A stretch of 64,000 nt of DNA from Sphingomonas sp. Root241 (GTDB lineage Bacteria > Pseudomonadota > Alphaproteobacteria > Sphingomonadales > Sphingomonadaceae): NCBI RefSeq assembly GCF_001428865.1, contig NZ_LMIV01000002.1:186001-250000 (forward strand), in the 5' to 3' direction. The notes below the pieces were generated by a model. The model was not told the origin of the DNA. It saw only the letters and a list, made by a program, of their open reading frames with translations, and ran no database searches. Positions 24,986-34,281 of this stretch are shown one piece after another; position 1 is the first letter of the stretch, and every line of letters starts with the position of its first letter. The position numbers and the translations under genes are program-made.

Positions 24986-26554
24986 ATGAGCGGCGCGCTT
25001 TGGTGGCAGAGCGGGGTGATCTACCAGATCTACCCGCGCAGCTTTCAGGATTCCAACGGCGACGGCGTCGGCGACCTCGCCGGAATCGAGGCGCGGCTCG
25101 ACTATTTCGTCGATCTAGGCGTGGATGCGATCTGGCTTTCGCCGATCTTCCTCAGCCCGCAAGCCGACTTCGGCTACGACGTTGCCGACTATTGCGGGAT
25201 CGATCCGCAGTTCGGGACGCTGGCGGAATTCGATTCGCTGCTGGCGGCGTGCCACGCGAAAGGGCTGAAACTGCTGCTCGACCTGGTTCCCAACCATAGC
25301 TCGGAGGCGCATCCCTGGTTCGTCGAGAGCCGGGCGTCGCGCGAGAGCCCGAAGCGCGACTGGTATATCTGGCGGGATGCCGCGCCCGATGGCGGCCCGC
25401 CCAACAACTGGATCAGCGACTTCGGCGGATCGGCCTGGGAATATGACGAGGCGACCGGGCAATATTATTACCACGCCTTCCTGAAGGAGCAGCCCGACCT
25501 CAACTGGCGCAACCCCGAACTGCGCCGCGCGATGCTCGACGTGCTGCGTTTCTGGTTCGATCGGGGCGTCGATGGCTTCCGGATCGACGTGCTGTGGCAC
25601 ATGATCAAGCACCAGGATTTCCCCGACAACCCGGCCAATCCGGCATACACGCCCGCAATGGGTGAGATGCACCGCGTGCTCCAGCTCCACTCGACCGACC
25701 AGCCCGAGGTCCATGGCATCGCCGCCGATATGCGCCGTGTCGCCGACGCATATTCCGAACGCGTGCTGGTCGGCGAGATCTACCTGCCGGTCGATCGGCT
25801 GATGCACTATTACGGCCGGGGCGAAGCGGGCGTGCACTTGCCCTTCAACTTCCAGCTGATCGAGGCGCCTTGGGAGGCGCGCAGCCTCGCCCGGTTGATC
25901 GCCGAATACGAAGCCGCGCTGCCTCCGGGCGGCTGGCCGAACTGGGTGCTCGGCAACCACGATCGCCCGCGCGCCGCCACGCGCTTTGGGGAAGCGCAGG
26001 CGCGGGTCGCGGCGATGCTGCTGCTGACGCTCAGGGGCACGCCGACGATCTATTATGGCGACGAGATCGGCATGGCGGACGTGGCGATCCCCCCCGATCA
26101 GGTGCAGGATCCGCGCGAGCTGCGCGAGCCGGGGATCGGGCTCGGCCGCGATCCGGTGCGCACGCCGATGGCATGGGATGCGAGCGCCCATGCCGGCTTC
26201 TCCAGCGCCGCGCCGTGGCTTCCGCTCCATCACGACTGGCGCGCGTGCAACGTCGCTGCCCAGCGTGGGGATCCGCGCTCGATGTGGCGGCTCTATCACG
26301 ACTTGCTGGCGCTGCGGCGGGCGCGTCCCGCTTTGTCGGTGGGCGATTGGCTGCCGATCGAATGCGCCGGCAGCCTGCTCGCCTACGAACGTCGCGCCGG
26401 CGACGAACGGCTGCTGGTCGTGCTAAACCTCGGCGACGCCGCCGAAAGCTTTGCGATACCCGAATGGGCCGAGGGTTTGTCGGTTCTGCTCACCACCGGG
26501 ACCGGCGACGATCCTGCGGTATTGGGCCCGAACGAAGGCTATATTCTCGGATGA
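24986..26554 (+). CDS. GH13 alpha-glucosidase/alpha-amylase family protein
   Basis: A 522-residue GH13 TIM-barrel enzyme without a signal peptide, so probably cytoplasmic. The start WWQSGVIYQIYPRSF is typical of oligo-1,6-glucosidase/alpha-glucosidase subfamilies. Conserved regions are DLVPNHSS (I), DGFRIDVLW (II, nucleophile Asp), GEIYLP (III, acid/base Glu) and GNHDRPR (IV, stabilising Asp). It probably hydrolyses or transfers alpha-glucosyl units of short oligosaccharides. Its stop overlaps the start of the GT4 gene by ATGA, so the two are co-translated. Confidence 0.93.
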   Translation: MSGALWWQSGVIYQIYPRSFQDSNGDGVGDLAGIEARLDYFVDLGVDAIWLSPIFLSPQADFGYDVADYCGIDPQFGTLAEFDSLLAACHAKGLKLLLDLVPNHSSEAHPWFVESRASRESPKRDWYIWRDAAPDGGPPNNWISDFGGSAWEYDEATGQYYYHAFLKEQPDLNWRNPELRRAMLDVLRFWFDRGVDGFRIDVLWHMIKHQDFPDNPANPAYTPAMGEMHRVLQLHSTDQPEVHGIAADMRRVADAYSERVLVGEIYLPVDRLMHYYGRGEAGVHLPFNFQLIEAPWEARSLARLIAEYEAALPPGGWPNWVLGNHDRPRAATRFGEAQARVAAMLLLTLRGTPTIYYGDEIGMADVAIPPDQVQDPRELREPGIGLGRDPVRTPMAWDASAHAGFSSAAPWLPLHHDWRACNVAAQRGDPRSMWRLYHDLLALRRARPALSVGDWLPIECAGSLLAYERRAGDERLLVVLNLGDAAESFAIPEWAEGLSVLLTTGTGDDPAVLGPNEGYILG

Positions 26555-27555
26555 AGATCGCGATGCTGGCGCCGATCGCGTGGCGCACGCCGCCGCGGCA
26601 TTACGGCCCATGGGAGCTGGTGACGAGCCTGCTCACCGAGGCGCTGGTCGCGCGCGGAATCGGCGTCACTCTGTTCGCGACACAGGACTCGATCACCGCC
26701 GGCAAGCTCGCCGGGGTGGTGCCGCGCGGCTATGAGGAAGACCCTGCGATCGACGCCAAGGTCTGGGAATATGCCCATCAGTCGCATCTGTTCGCCCGCG
26801 CGAAGGAATTCGACCTGATCCACAACCAGGCCGATTTCCCGGCGCACGCTTATGCGCCGCTGGTCGACACGCCGATGGTGACGACGATCCACGGCTTCTC
26901 CTCGGATCGCATCCTGCCGATGTACAAGCCGTTCGAGGATCGCGTGCATTTTGTCGCGATCAGCGAGGCCGATCGGCACCCCTCGCTAAAATATGCCGCG
27001 ACGATCCACCACGGCATCCGCCTCGACGAATTCCCGTTCGATCCGGAGGGGAGCGACGACCTGCTCTTCTTCGGCCGCATGCATCCCGACAAGGGCGCGG
27101 CGGAGGCGATCCATGTCGCCCTTTCCACCGGTCGCCGGCTCGATCTCTACGGCATCATCCAGGACCAGGGCTATTTCGATCGCGAAGTGCTGCCGCACGT
27201 CGATGGCGAGCGCATCCGCTATCTCGGCCCGGTCGGTGGCGAGCAAAGGCTGCGCGCGCTCGGCAAGGCCAAGGCGCTGCTCCATTTGATCAATTTCGAC
27301 GAGCCCTTCGGCCTGTCGGTGATCGAGGCCATGGCCTGCGGCACTCCGGTGATCGCGATTGATCGCGGCAGCATGCCCGAGTTGATCACGCTCGAGACCG
27401 GCATCCTCGTAAAATCGGCCGGCGAGGCCATCACCGCACTGGGCGAGATCGACGGCATCGACCGCGGCGCCTGCCGCCGCCGGGTGGAAGCGCATTTCTC
27501 GGTCGGGGCGATGGCCGACAAGTACATCGCTTTATACGAGCGGATCCTGTCCTGA
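26551..27555 (+). CDS. Family GT4 glycosyltransferase
   Basis: A 334-residue GT-B fold enzyme. The N-terminal domain begins MKIAMLAPIAWRTPPRHYGPWE and includes DLIHNQADFPAHAYAP. The C-terminal nucleotide-sugar domain has LLFFGRMHPDKGAAEAI and the EX7E-type motif EPFGLSVIEAMACGTPVIA (about 252-270). The acceptor is unknown. Coupling to GH13 and closeness to GH130 suggest it builds a soluble glycoside or oligosaccharide rather than a surface polymer, since no export genes are present. This is inference. Confidence 0.9.
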   Translation: MKIAMLAPIAWRTPPRHYGPWELVTSLLTEALVARGIGVTLFATQDSITAGKLAGVVPRGYEEDPAIDAKVWEYAHQSHLFARAKEFDLIHNQADFPAHAYAPLVDTPMVTTIHGFSSDRILPMYKPFEDRVHFVAISEADRHPSLKYAATIHHGIRLDEFPFDPEGSDDLLFFGRMHPDKGAAEAIHVALSTGRRLDLYGIIQDQGYFDREVLPHVDGERIRYLGPVGGEQRLRALGKAKALLHLINFDEPFGLSVIEAMACGTPVIAIDRGSMPELITLETGILVKSAGEAITALGEIDGIDRGACRRRVEAHFSVGAMADKYIALYERILS

Positions 27556-27557
27556 CC

Positions 27558-27580
27558 CCCTCTCCCACAAAGGGAGAGGG
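27558..27580. repeat. CCCTCTCCC hairpin between GT4 and smc
   Basis: CCCTCTCCC (27558-27566) and GGGAGAGGG (27572-27580) flank ACAAA just after the GT4 stop. It is a single unit of the family seen at 7387 and 19105. The rest of the gap up to 27752 shows no gene. It could also help terminate the GT4 transcript, though there is no T-run. Confidence 0.6.
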
Positions 27581-27752
27581 AGGGAGCCAGCCTTGCAATG
27601 TAGGATTTCGCCTGCTCCACTGTGGCGCGCTCCTGCACGCGCCGCTCTTTGAAGCAATCAATCGTCCAACAGGATGGCGTAACAATCTGTCGCCGCCCGG
27701 CAAGTTTCTTTCACAAACCGCGGGCAAAGTGCGAAGTTAAGCCCACGAAATC

Positions 27753-30700
27753 CTACTCCGCCGCCAGCAAAGTCTCCGCGCCGCCCAGGTCCACCGACAC
27801 CAGCCGGCTCACCCCGCGCTCGACCATGGTCACGCCGAACAGCCGGTGCATACGGCTCATCGTCGCGGCGTTGTGGGTGACGATCAGGTATCGCGTAGCG
27901 GTCTCGTGGGTCATCGCTTCAAGCAAGTCGCAGAAGCGCTCGATATTGGCGTCGTCCAGCGGCGCATCGACTTCGTCGAGCACGCAGATCGGGGCCGGGT
28001 TGGTGAGGAACAGCGCGAAGATCAGCGCCACCGCGGTCAGCGCCTGCTCGCCGCCCGAGAGCAGGGTCAGCGACTGGAGCTTCTTGCCCGGCGGCTGCGC
28101 CATGATCTCGAGCCCGGCCTCGAGCGGATCGTCCGAATCGACCAGTTCGAGATGCGCCTGTCCGCCGTTGAACAAGGTGCTGAACAGCCGCCGGAAATGC
28201 ACGTCGACTGCCTCGAACGCGGCGAGCAGCCGCTGTCGCCCCTCGCGGTTGAGCGTCCCGATCGATCCCCGCAGCCGATTGACCGCCTGCGCCAGCTCGT
28301 CGCGTTCGGCGGCGTTGCTGGTGAAGGCGGCCTCCAGCTCGGCGAGCTCGGTTTCGGCGACGAGATTGACCGGCCCGATCCGCTCGCGCTCGGCGCTCAA
28401 TTTTTCGTGCGCCGCGGATTCGTCCTGCGGGCTGCGCACGCTCTCCGCCTCGAACCCCGCCTTCTGGGGCAGCAAGGGCGGCGGGCATTCGAAGCGCTCG
28501 CCCGAGAGGCGCCCCATCTCGATCCGCCGCGCTTCCTGATTCTCCGCCCGCGCAGTCGCGCCGGCACGCGCCTCGCGCGCCTCGGCCAGGCTTTCATTGG
28601 TGGCGCGAACGTCGCCTTCGGTGGCACGCAGCGCGGTTTCGGCCTCGCGCTCCGCCGCCTGCGCGGCCGCCGATTCGGCGCGGGCGGTCTCGGTCGCCGC
28701 TTCGGCTTCGGCCACTGCAGCGTCGAGCTCGGCGGGCCGGGTCGCGATCGCTTCGCTCTCCTCGGCCAGTTCGGCGGCGCGCTTGTCCATCTCCGTCGAT
28801 CGCCGCGCCGCCTCGCCCGCGCGCGATTTCCAGCTGCGGCTTTCGGCGCCCGCGGCAGCGAGCCGTTCGCGCGCCTGGCCGATCTCGCGCTCCAGCGTCC
28901 CCCGCTCGCTGCGCGCATTGGCGGCGGCGGCGCGGCGTATCTCGGCTTCGGATGACAGCGCCGCGACCCGCCCGCGTGTCGCCGAACCGTCGGGCAACGC
29001 GGCCTTGGCTGCTTCGGCGCGGGCGAGTTCGCCCGCCGCCTCTTCCTGCTCGGCGGCGATGCGGGCGCGGCGCGATTCGAGATCGGCACGCTGCGATTCG
29101 AGCCGTTCGAGCTGCGCAGTCGCGCGGTCCTCGGCGCGACCGGCCTCGCGGCCCGCATTCTCGGCATGGTCGAGCACGCGGCGGCAATCCATGGCGGCGC
29201 GGCGCGCCTCGGCGATGGTCTCGTCGATCCGCGCCAGCTCGATATCGGCGGCATCGACGGCGCGCACCGCGGCGGGGCGCGCCTTCTCCAGCGCGGCGAG
29301 CCGATTGACCCGTTCGAGTCTTTCGGCCGCCGCCGCCCCGCCCGATTTGGCGACATAACCGTCCCAGCGGCGCAGCACGCCGCCGAGCGTGACCAGCCGC
29401 TGGCCCACTGCGAGCGGCTGGCCGGTATCGGTCTCCCCCACCAGCACCTGCGCCAGGCGGCGGGCGAGCCCCGCAGGTGCCTCGACATGGCGCGACAGCG
29501 GCGTGGTGTCGGCCGGTGCGGCGGGATCTCCCGGTACCGGCTCGGCGCCCGCCCAATAGCGTTCGGCACTGGCATCGAGCCCCGCTTCGAGATCGTCGCC
29601 CAACGCGGCGGCAAGCGCGCGTTCATAGCCGGCGTCGACCTTGAGCCGGTCGAGCAGCCGATCCTTGCCCGACGGCCGCGTCGCCTTGGCGAGTGCGGCG
29701 GATTCGCTGTCGAGCTGCGCCAGTTCGGCATGCGCGGCGGCGCGTGCGGATTGCGCCCGGTCGCGCGAATCGATCGCGCTGCGTTCGCTCGCATCGGCGC
29801 GGGTCAGGCCCGCGCGCGCCGTTTCCGCCTGCCGCAGCGCCTGCGCCCGTGCCTCTGCCGCGCGCGCCTTCTCGGCCTTGAGCGGCTCGGCGTCGCCCAG
29901 CGCGTGGATCTCGGCATCGACGCGCGCCTGGTCGCGCGCCGAGCGCTCGGCGCGGGTGCGTGCCGCGATCAATGCGGCTTCCGCGACCCGCGCGTCTGCC
30001 GCCTCGCTCGCCTGCGCTGCCAGCGCCTGGGCAAGCGCCACCTCGGCATCGCGCGCTGCGCGCTCGGCCTCGGCCAGCGCGGCGTCGAGCATGGGCATTT
30101 GCGCGCCGGCCTCAGCGATCCGCGCTTCCAGCGTGCTTGCCTCTTCGGCGAGCCGCGCCAGTGCCTCGGCGGCATCGTGCGCGAGCGCGCCTTCGCGGCT
30201 GCGGTCCTCGGCGAGCCGGATCGCGGCGTCGCGCAGCTCCACGATCCGCCGCTCCACCGCCGCGCGCTCGCTGCGGAGCGTCGCCAGCCGGTGCATCGCC
30301 TCGGTGGCGCGGTCGCGGACAGTGAGGGAATCGGCGCGCACTCCGGCGAGTGCTTCCGCCGCCGCCTGTTGCCGCGCGGCAGCGGCGTCGTGCGCCTTCG
30401 CGCGTTCAGCGACCAACGCTTCGGCGGCAGTGGCCTCCTTCTTAGCCGCGTCGGCAGCCTCGGCGGCATCGCGCCAGCGCGCGAAGATCATCCGCGCCTC
30501 GGCGACGCGGATACGATCGGAGAGCTCGCGATAGCGCTCGGCCTGCCGCGCCTGGCGCTTGAGCGCGGCGGCCCGCGTCTCCTGATCGCCGATCACTTCG
30601 TCGAGCCGGGTCAGGTTCGCCTCGGTCGCGCGGAGCTTCTGCTCGGCGTCGCGGCGGCGGACGTGCAATCCCGCGATCCCGGCCGCTTCTTCGAGCATCG

Positions 30701-31160
30701 CCCGGCGCTCGGCGGGCTTGGCCGAGATGATCGATCCGATCCGCCCCTGGCTCACCAAGGCCGGCGAATGCGCGCCTGTGGCCGAATCGGCGAAGACCAG
30801 TGCGACGTCCTTGGCGCGGACGTCGCGGCCGTTGAGCCGGTATGCCGAACCCGTGCCGCGCTCGATCCGGCGGACCACTTCGAGTTCGTCTTCCTCGCCC
30901 GCCTGTTCGGCAAGGATCGAGACTTCGGCGAAGTCGCGCGCTGGCCGGGTCGCGGTGCCGGCGAAGATCACGTCTTCCATGCCCGCGCCGCGCATCGACT
31001 TGGCGCTGTTCTCGCCCATCGCCCAGCGGAGCGCCTCGAGCAGGTTCGATTTGCCGCAGCCATTGGGGCCGACGATCCCCGTGAGGCCGGGTTCGATGCG
31101 CAGATCGGCCGGATCGACGAAGCTCTTGAAGCCCGTCAGTCGCAGCCTTTTGATCTGCAT
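27753..31160 (-). CDS. smc: Chromosome segregation protein SMC
   Basis: A 1135-residue SMC ATPase. The N-terminal head has MQIKRLRLTGFKSFVDP and the Walker A GPNGCGKSN (about 31-39). Two long Ala/Glu/Arg-rich coiled-coil arms flank a hinge at about 490-620 (KDRLLDRLKVDAGYERALAAALGDDLEAG). The C-terminal head has the signature LSGGEQALTAVAL and Walker B ICVLDEVDAPLDD. It compacts and segregates the chromosome with ScpAB. The ATG at 31160 gives the standard N-terminus; the longer frame is an artefact. It is last in a minus-strand unit dciA-dsbA-like-dsbA-like-smc, 25 bp after the preceding gene. Confidence 0.97.
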   Translation of the reverse strand: MQIKRLRLTGFKSFVDPADLRIEPGLTGIVGPNGCGKSNLLEALRWAMGENSAKSMRGAGMEDVIFAGTATRPARDFAEVSILAEQAGEEDELEVVRRIERGTGSAYRLNGRDVRAKDVALVFADSATGAHSPALVSQGRIGSIISAKPAERRAMLEEAAGIAGLHVRRRDAEQKLRATEANLTRLDEVIGDQETRAAALKRQARQAERYRELSDRIRVAEARMIFARWRDAAEAADAAKKEATAAEALVAERAKAHDAAAARQQAAAEALAGVRADSLTVRDRATEAMHRLATLRSERAAVERRIVELRDAAIRLAEDRSREGALAHDAAEALARLAEEASTLEARIAEAGAQMPMLDAALAEAERAARDAEVALAQALAAQASEAADARVAEAALIAARTRAERSARDQARVDAEIHALGDAEPLKAEKARAAEARAQALRQAETARAGLTRADASERSAIDSRDRAQSARAAAHAELAQLDSESAALAKATRPSGKDRLLDRLKVDAGYERALAAALGDDLEAGLDASAERYWAGAEPVPGDPAAPADTTPLSRHVEAPAGLARRLAQVLVGETDTGQPLAVGQRLVTLGGVLRRWDGYVAKSGGAAAAERLERVNRLAALEKARPAAVRAVDAADIELARIDETIAEARRAAMDCRRVLDHAENAGREAGRAEDRATAQLERLESQRADLESRRARIAAEQEEAAGELARAEAAKAALPDGSATRGRVAALSSEAEIRRAAAANARSERGTLEREIGQARERLAAAGAESRSWKSRAGEAARRSTEMDKRAAELAEESEAIATRPAELDAAVAEAEAATETARAESAAAQAAEREAETALRATEGDVRATNESLAEAREARAGATARAENQEARRIEMGRLSGERFECPPPLLPQKAGFEAESVRSPQDESAAHEKLSAERERIGPVNLVAETELAELEAAFTSNAAERDELAQAVNRLRGSIGTLNREGRQRLLAAFEAVDVHFRRLFSTLFNGGQAHLELVDSDDPLEAGLEIMAQPPGKKLQSLTLLSGGEQALTAVALIFALFLTNPAPICVLDEVDAPLDDANIERFCDLLEAMTHETATRYLIVTHNAATMSRMHRLFGVTMVERGVSRLVSVDLGGAETLLAAE

Positions 31161-31185
31161 CGGCGCCGCCCCCCGCGGTTTGTCG

Positions 31186-31926
31186 TCAGCGGGCCCCGGC
31201 CGCCTGCAACGCTGTCTCGACCTGCGACCACATCGCCGCGTCGACTGCCTTGCCGTTGATGAAGAAGCTCGGCGTGCCCTGGACGCCGCGATTGTTCGAG
31301 GCATCCGCCATCACGTCGGCGATGCTCTTGATCGTCGCCTGATCGGCGAGGCACTGGCGCGCCTTTGCCTCGGGAATGCCGCGCTGCTTGACGAATTCGA
31401 TCGCCCCCATTCCTTCGGCCATCGCCGCGGCGGCCTGGGGCGGCGTCATCGTCTGGAGCTGCTGCATGAAGGATTCCGGCAGCGCAGTCATTTTCTCGCC
31501 GAAGCCTGACTGGTTGGCGAACATCTGGTCGAGCATCGGGAAGAACGCATCCGTGCCGACGCACTGGTTGAGCAGGGCGAGCGCCAGATCGGGCGGGCCG
31601 TGCAGCGGGAAATCGCGGAATTCGTAGCTCACCTTGCCGGTCGAGACATATTTCTGGCGGAGCGGCTCGACGCCCTCGGCGGCGAAGCGGCCGCAGGTCG
31701 GGCAGGTGCGCGAGCCATATTCGACGAGCTGGATCGGCGCATTGGGATTGCCCTGGCGGAAGCCGGCCTCCGGCGTCTTGCTGACCACATCGACCCATTG
31801 CTTGCCCGCCGGCGGCGCGACGTTGGCGACTGGAGTGCTCGACGTCACCGGAGTGGACGCATTCTCGGTACCGCTGCCGCAGGCCGCGAGCGCGAGAAGG
31901 GGGAGCAAGGCGAGGGCAAAACGCAT
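31186..31926 (-). CDS. DsbA-family thiol oxidoreductase lipoprotein (copy 1)
   Basis: 246 residues. A lipoprotein signal (LALLPLLALAAC) and a Ser/Thr-rich linker precede a DsbA-like thioredoxin domain. The redox motif is CPTC (in YGSRTCPTCGRFAAEGVEPL), and the cis-Pro loop is GVQGTPSFFINGKAVD. The CPTC centre differs from CPHC of classical DsbA and is typical of a DsbA/BdbD-like subgroup. A third Cys pair (LNQC, RQC) could be structural. Lipid anchoring places it in the periplasm. It is closely related to the next gene upstream, with which it forms a tandem duplication. Confidence 0.92.
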   Translation of the reverse strand: MRFALALLPLLALAACGSGTENASTPVTSSTPVANVAPPAGKQWVDVVSKTPEAGFRQGNPNAPIQLVEYGSRTCPTCGRFAAEGVEPLRQKYVSTGKVSYEFRDFPLHGPPDLALALLNQCVGTDAFFPMLDQMFANQSGFGEKMTALPESFMQQLQTMTPPQAAAAMAEGMGAIEFVKQRGIPEAKARQCLADQATIKSIADVMADASNNRGVQGTPSFFINGKAVDAAMWSQVETALQAAGAR

Positions 31927-31953
31927 ATTCGTGTCTCTCCGAAGAAAATTCGA

Positions 31954-32661
31954 TCAGCTGTCCGCGGCGCGGAGTTCGGGCTGAAGTTGATCCCAGCTAT
32001 AGGCGCGCACGCGGCGGCCGTTGACGAAGAAGCTCGGCGTCCCCTCGACGCCGGCCTTTGCTCCGGCGGCGAACGTGTCGGCGACACCCTTGATCAGCGC
32101 GGGGTTGGCCAGGCAGCGTCGCGCCTGCGCCTCGGGCAGCCCACGCGCCTTCATGAACGTGATCATGCCCAGCGCCTCCGCGAATTTGGTCGCGGCCTGG
32201 GCTGGCGGAAGCGCCTGCCATGCCTCGATCTGCTTGGGCTGGCTGTCGATCAGCTTGTGCAGGGGCGCATCGAAGGCCTGCTGGTTGGCGAACATCGCGT
32301 CGAGTGTCCGGAAGAAGGCCGGCGTGGGCACGCACTGGTTGAGCAATGCCAGCGACAGATCGGGCACGCCGTGGATCAGATAGTCGCGGAATTCGTAGCT
32401 GAGCTTTCCGCTGGCGATCCATTCGCGACGGAGCGGCTCGACGCCCTCGGCGGCGAAGCGGCCGCAGGTCGGGCAGGTGCGTGATCCATATTCGACCAGC
32501 TTGATCGGCGCATTGGGGTTGCCCTGGCGAAAGCCGCCTTCGGGAGTCTTGGCGACCACGCTCACCCAGTTCGCGGCGGGCCCACGGCGCACCTGTTGTG
32601 CAGGAGCGGTGGCGGCACCGAGCGTCAGAAGCAAAGCGGCGGCAAGCAAGCGCAACATCAT
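31954..32661 (-). CDS. DsbA-family thiol oxidoreductase, secreted (copy 2)
   Basis: 235 residues, paralogous along its whole length to the downstream lipoprotein copy: the GFRQGNPNAPIKLVEYGSR segment, the CPTC motif and GVEGTPSFFVNG are nearly the same. Here the N-terminus is an ordinary cleavable signal peptide (LLAAALLLTLGAATAPAQQ) with no lipobox. So one copy is anchored and the other soluble in the periplasm. The ATG shares a base with the dciA stop (TGATG). Confidence 0.92.
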   Translation of the reverse strand: MMLRLLAAALLLTLGAATAPAQQVRRGPAANWVSVVAKTPEGGFRQGNPNAPIKLVEYGSRTCPTCGRFAAEGVEPLRREWIASGKLSYEFRDYLIHGVPDLSLALLNQCVPTPAFFRTLDAMFANQQAFDAPLHKLIDSQPKQIEAWQALPPAQAATKFAEALGMITFMKARGLPEAQARRCLANPALIKGVADTFAAGAKAGVEGTPSFFVNGRRVRAYSWDQLQPELRAADS

Positions 32662-33206
32662 CAATCGATCCTGCCGAGCTTGAGCGTCTCGTCCGCCGCC
32701 GCGACGCCTGCCGCGAGCGATTCGAGCACTGCCTTCAATTCGGGATCGGCGATGCCGCGCAGACTGTCGCCCATCGCCTCGGACAGCGGCTTGAGGCTGG
32801 GCGGCGGCGCGGCCTTGGCGGTGCGCTTGATCTCGCCCTGGCGGATCGCGACGCGGACCACCGCGGGATAGCCGAAGAAGCGATTGACCCGGTCGACGAT
32901 CTCCGGGGCGATATGCTGCATCATCGGGGCGTGCGCCCCCGCGACGACGAGGCTCAGCACGCCCTCGGCGCGCTTGCCCTGCGGAAAGCGAATCGATTCG
33001 GGTGCCGAGACCCGGGCATAGCGCTCGCCGACGATCTCGCTCCAGCGGCTGACGATCGCATGCTGGACGAAACCGAACTTGCGGAACGCGGCACGGCCGA
33101 CATCGGGCAGCAGCTCGGAAACGGGCCGCGCACGGTTCGATCGCTGCGGTTCGAGCCGGGGCTGGCGCGTGGTCGCGCGCTTCGGTTTATCGGGGGCCGT
33201 CGTCAT
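32661..33206 (-). CDS. DciA-family (DUF721) protein
   Basis: 181 residues. The DUF721 domain (about 30-120; VGRAAFRKFGFVQHAIVSRWSEIVGERYARVSAPESIRFP, then LSLVVAGAHAPMMQHIAPEIVDRVNRFFGY) is that of DciA, the ancestral loader or partner of the replicative helicase DnaB in bacteria lacking DnaC. The N-terminus is basic and disordered. It heads the dciA-dsbA-dsbA-smc unit and is divergent from mutY with only 28 bp between the starts. Confidence 0.88.
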   Translation of the reverse strand: MTTAPDKPKRATTRQPRLEPQRSNRARPVSELLPDVGRAAFRKFGFVQHAIVSRWSEIVGERYARVSAPESIRFPQGKRAEGVLSLVVAGAHAPMMQHIAPEIVDRVNRFFGYPAVVRVAIRQGEIKRTAKAAPPPSLKPLSEAMGDSLRGIADPELKAVLESLAAGVAAADETLKLGRID

Positions 33207-33234
33207 TTCGGCCTACCCATGCCATAGGCGAGGC

Positions 33235-34281
33235 GTGCCCGACAACGTCCCTCGCGCAATCGCCGCTCCGCTGCTCAAATGGTACGACGCTCATGCCCGC
33301 GACCTGCCGTGGCGCGCGCCGCCCGGCGCCAACGCCCCCGATCCGTACCGGGTTTGGCTGAGCGAGGTCATGCTCCAGCAGACCCAGGTCGCCAGCGTGA
33401 TCCCCTATTTCGAGAAATTCACTGCGCGCTGGCCGAGCTTCGCGGCGCTGGCGGCGGCGGCGGATGCCGAATTGATGGCCGCCTGGGCGGGGCTCGGTTA
33501 TTATGCCCGGGCGCGCAATCTGCTCGCCTGTGCCCGCGAAGTCGCGCGGCGCGGCGCGCTTCCCGAAACCGAAGCCGAACTGCTCGGGCTGCCCGGGATC
33601 GGGGGCTACACCGCCGCCGCGATCGCGGCGATCGCCTTCGGCCGGCGCGCAGTAGTGGTCGACGCCAATGTCGAGCGCGTGGTGACGCGGTTGTTCGCGC
33701 TGGCCGATCCGCTTCCCGGCGCTCGGCCCAGGATCCGCGCGCTCACCGATTCGATCACGCCCGGTGCCCGCGCCGGCGATTTCGCGCAGGCGATGATGGA
33801 TCTCGGCTCGAGCATCTGCACCGCCCGCGCGCCGCGCTGCCTCCTCTGCCCCTTGCGCGGGCAATGCGACGGCTTCGCCGGCGGCGCACCCGAGCGCTTC
33901 CCGGTCAAGACGGTCAAGCTCCCCAAGCCGCAGCGCTACGGCACGATGTTCTGGCTCGAGCGGGACGACCGGGTTCTGCTGGTGCGGCGTCCGGCCAAGG
34001 GGCTTCTCGGCGGAATGCGCGCGCTCCCAACCGGCCCCTGGACCGATTCACCACCCGGATTGGCGGGAGCGCCGATCGCCGCCGAATGGCACGCGCTCGA
34101 TACGCAAGTCCGTCACGGCTTCACGCATTTCAACCTGGAAGTGGCGCTTGCGGCTGCAACAATCCCGGCGCACACAGACGTGGCCGAGGGCGAATGGTGG
34201 CCGATCGCCGAAATCGAGGCGGCGGGGCTGCCCACCGTTTTCGCGAAGGCGGCGAGGATGTTCGGGAGGATGCATGCGTAG
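33235..34281 (+). CDS. mutY: A/G-specific adenine DNA glycosylase MutY
   Basis: A 348-residue base-excision repair enzyme that removes adenine mispaired with 8-oxoguanine. It shows the catalytic Glu in SEVMLQQTQV, the helix-hairpin-helix LPGIGGYTAAAI, the catalytic Asp in VDANVERV, and the [4Fe-4S] ligands in C-x6-C-x2-C-x5-C (CTARAPRCLLCPLRGQC). The C-terminal NUDIX-like 8-oxoG recognition domain (from about 235) contains HGFTHFNLEV. The GTG at 33235 is the family-consistent start. It overlaps the next gene by 8 bp. Confidence 0.96.
   Translation: MPDNVPRAIAAPLLKWYDAHARDLPWRAPPGANAPDPYRVWLSEVMLQQTQVASVIPYFEKFTARWPSFAALAAAADAELMAAWAGLGYYARARNLLACAREVARRGALPETEAELLGLPGIGGYTAAAIAAIAFGRRAVVVDANVERVVTRLFALADPLPGARPRIRALTDSITPGARAGDFAQAMMDLGSSICTARAPRCLLCPLRGQCDGFAGGAPERFPVKTVKLPKPQRYGTMFWLERDDRVLLVRRPAKGLLGGMRALPTGPWTDSPPGLAGAPIAAEWHALDTQVRHGFTHFNLEVALAAATIPAHTDVAEGEWWPIAEIEAAGLPTVFAKAARMFGRMHA

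Noticed and set aside
29166..31259. A 697-codon plus-strand frame opposite smc
   Set aside because: It is antisense to the coiled-coil and head regions of SMC, with no recognisable domain.
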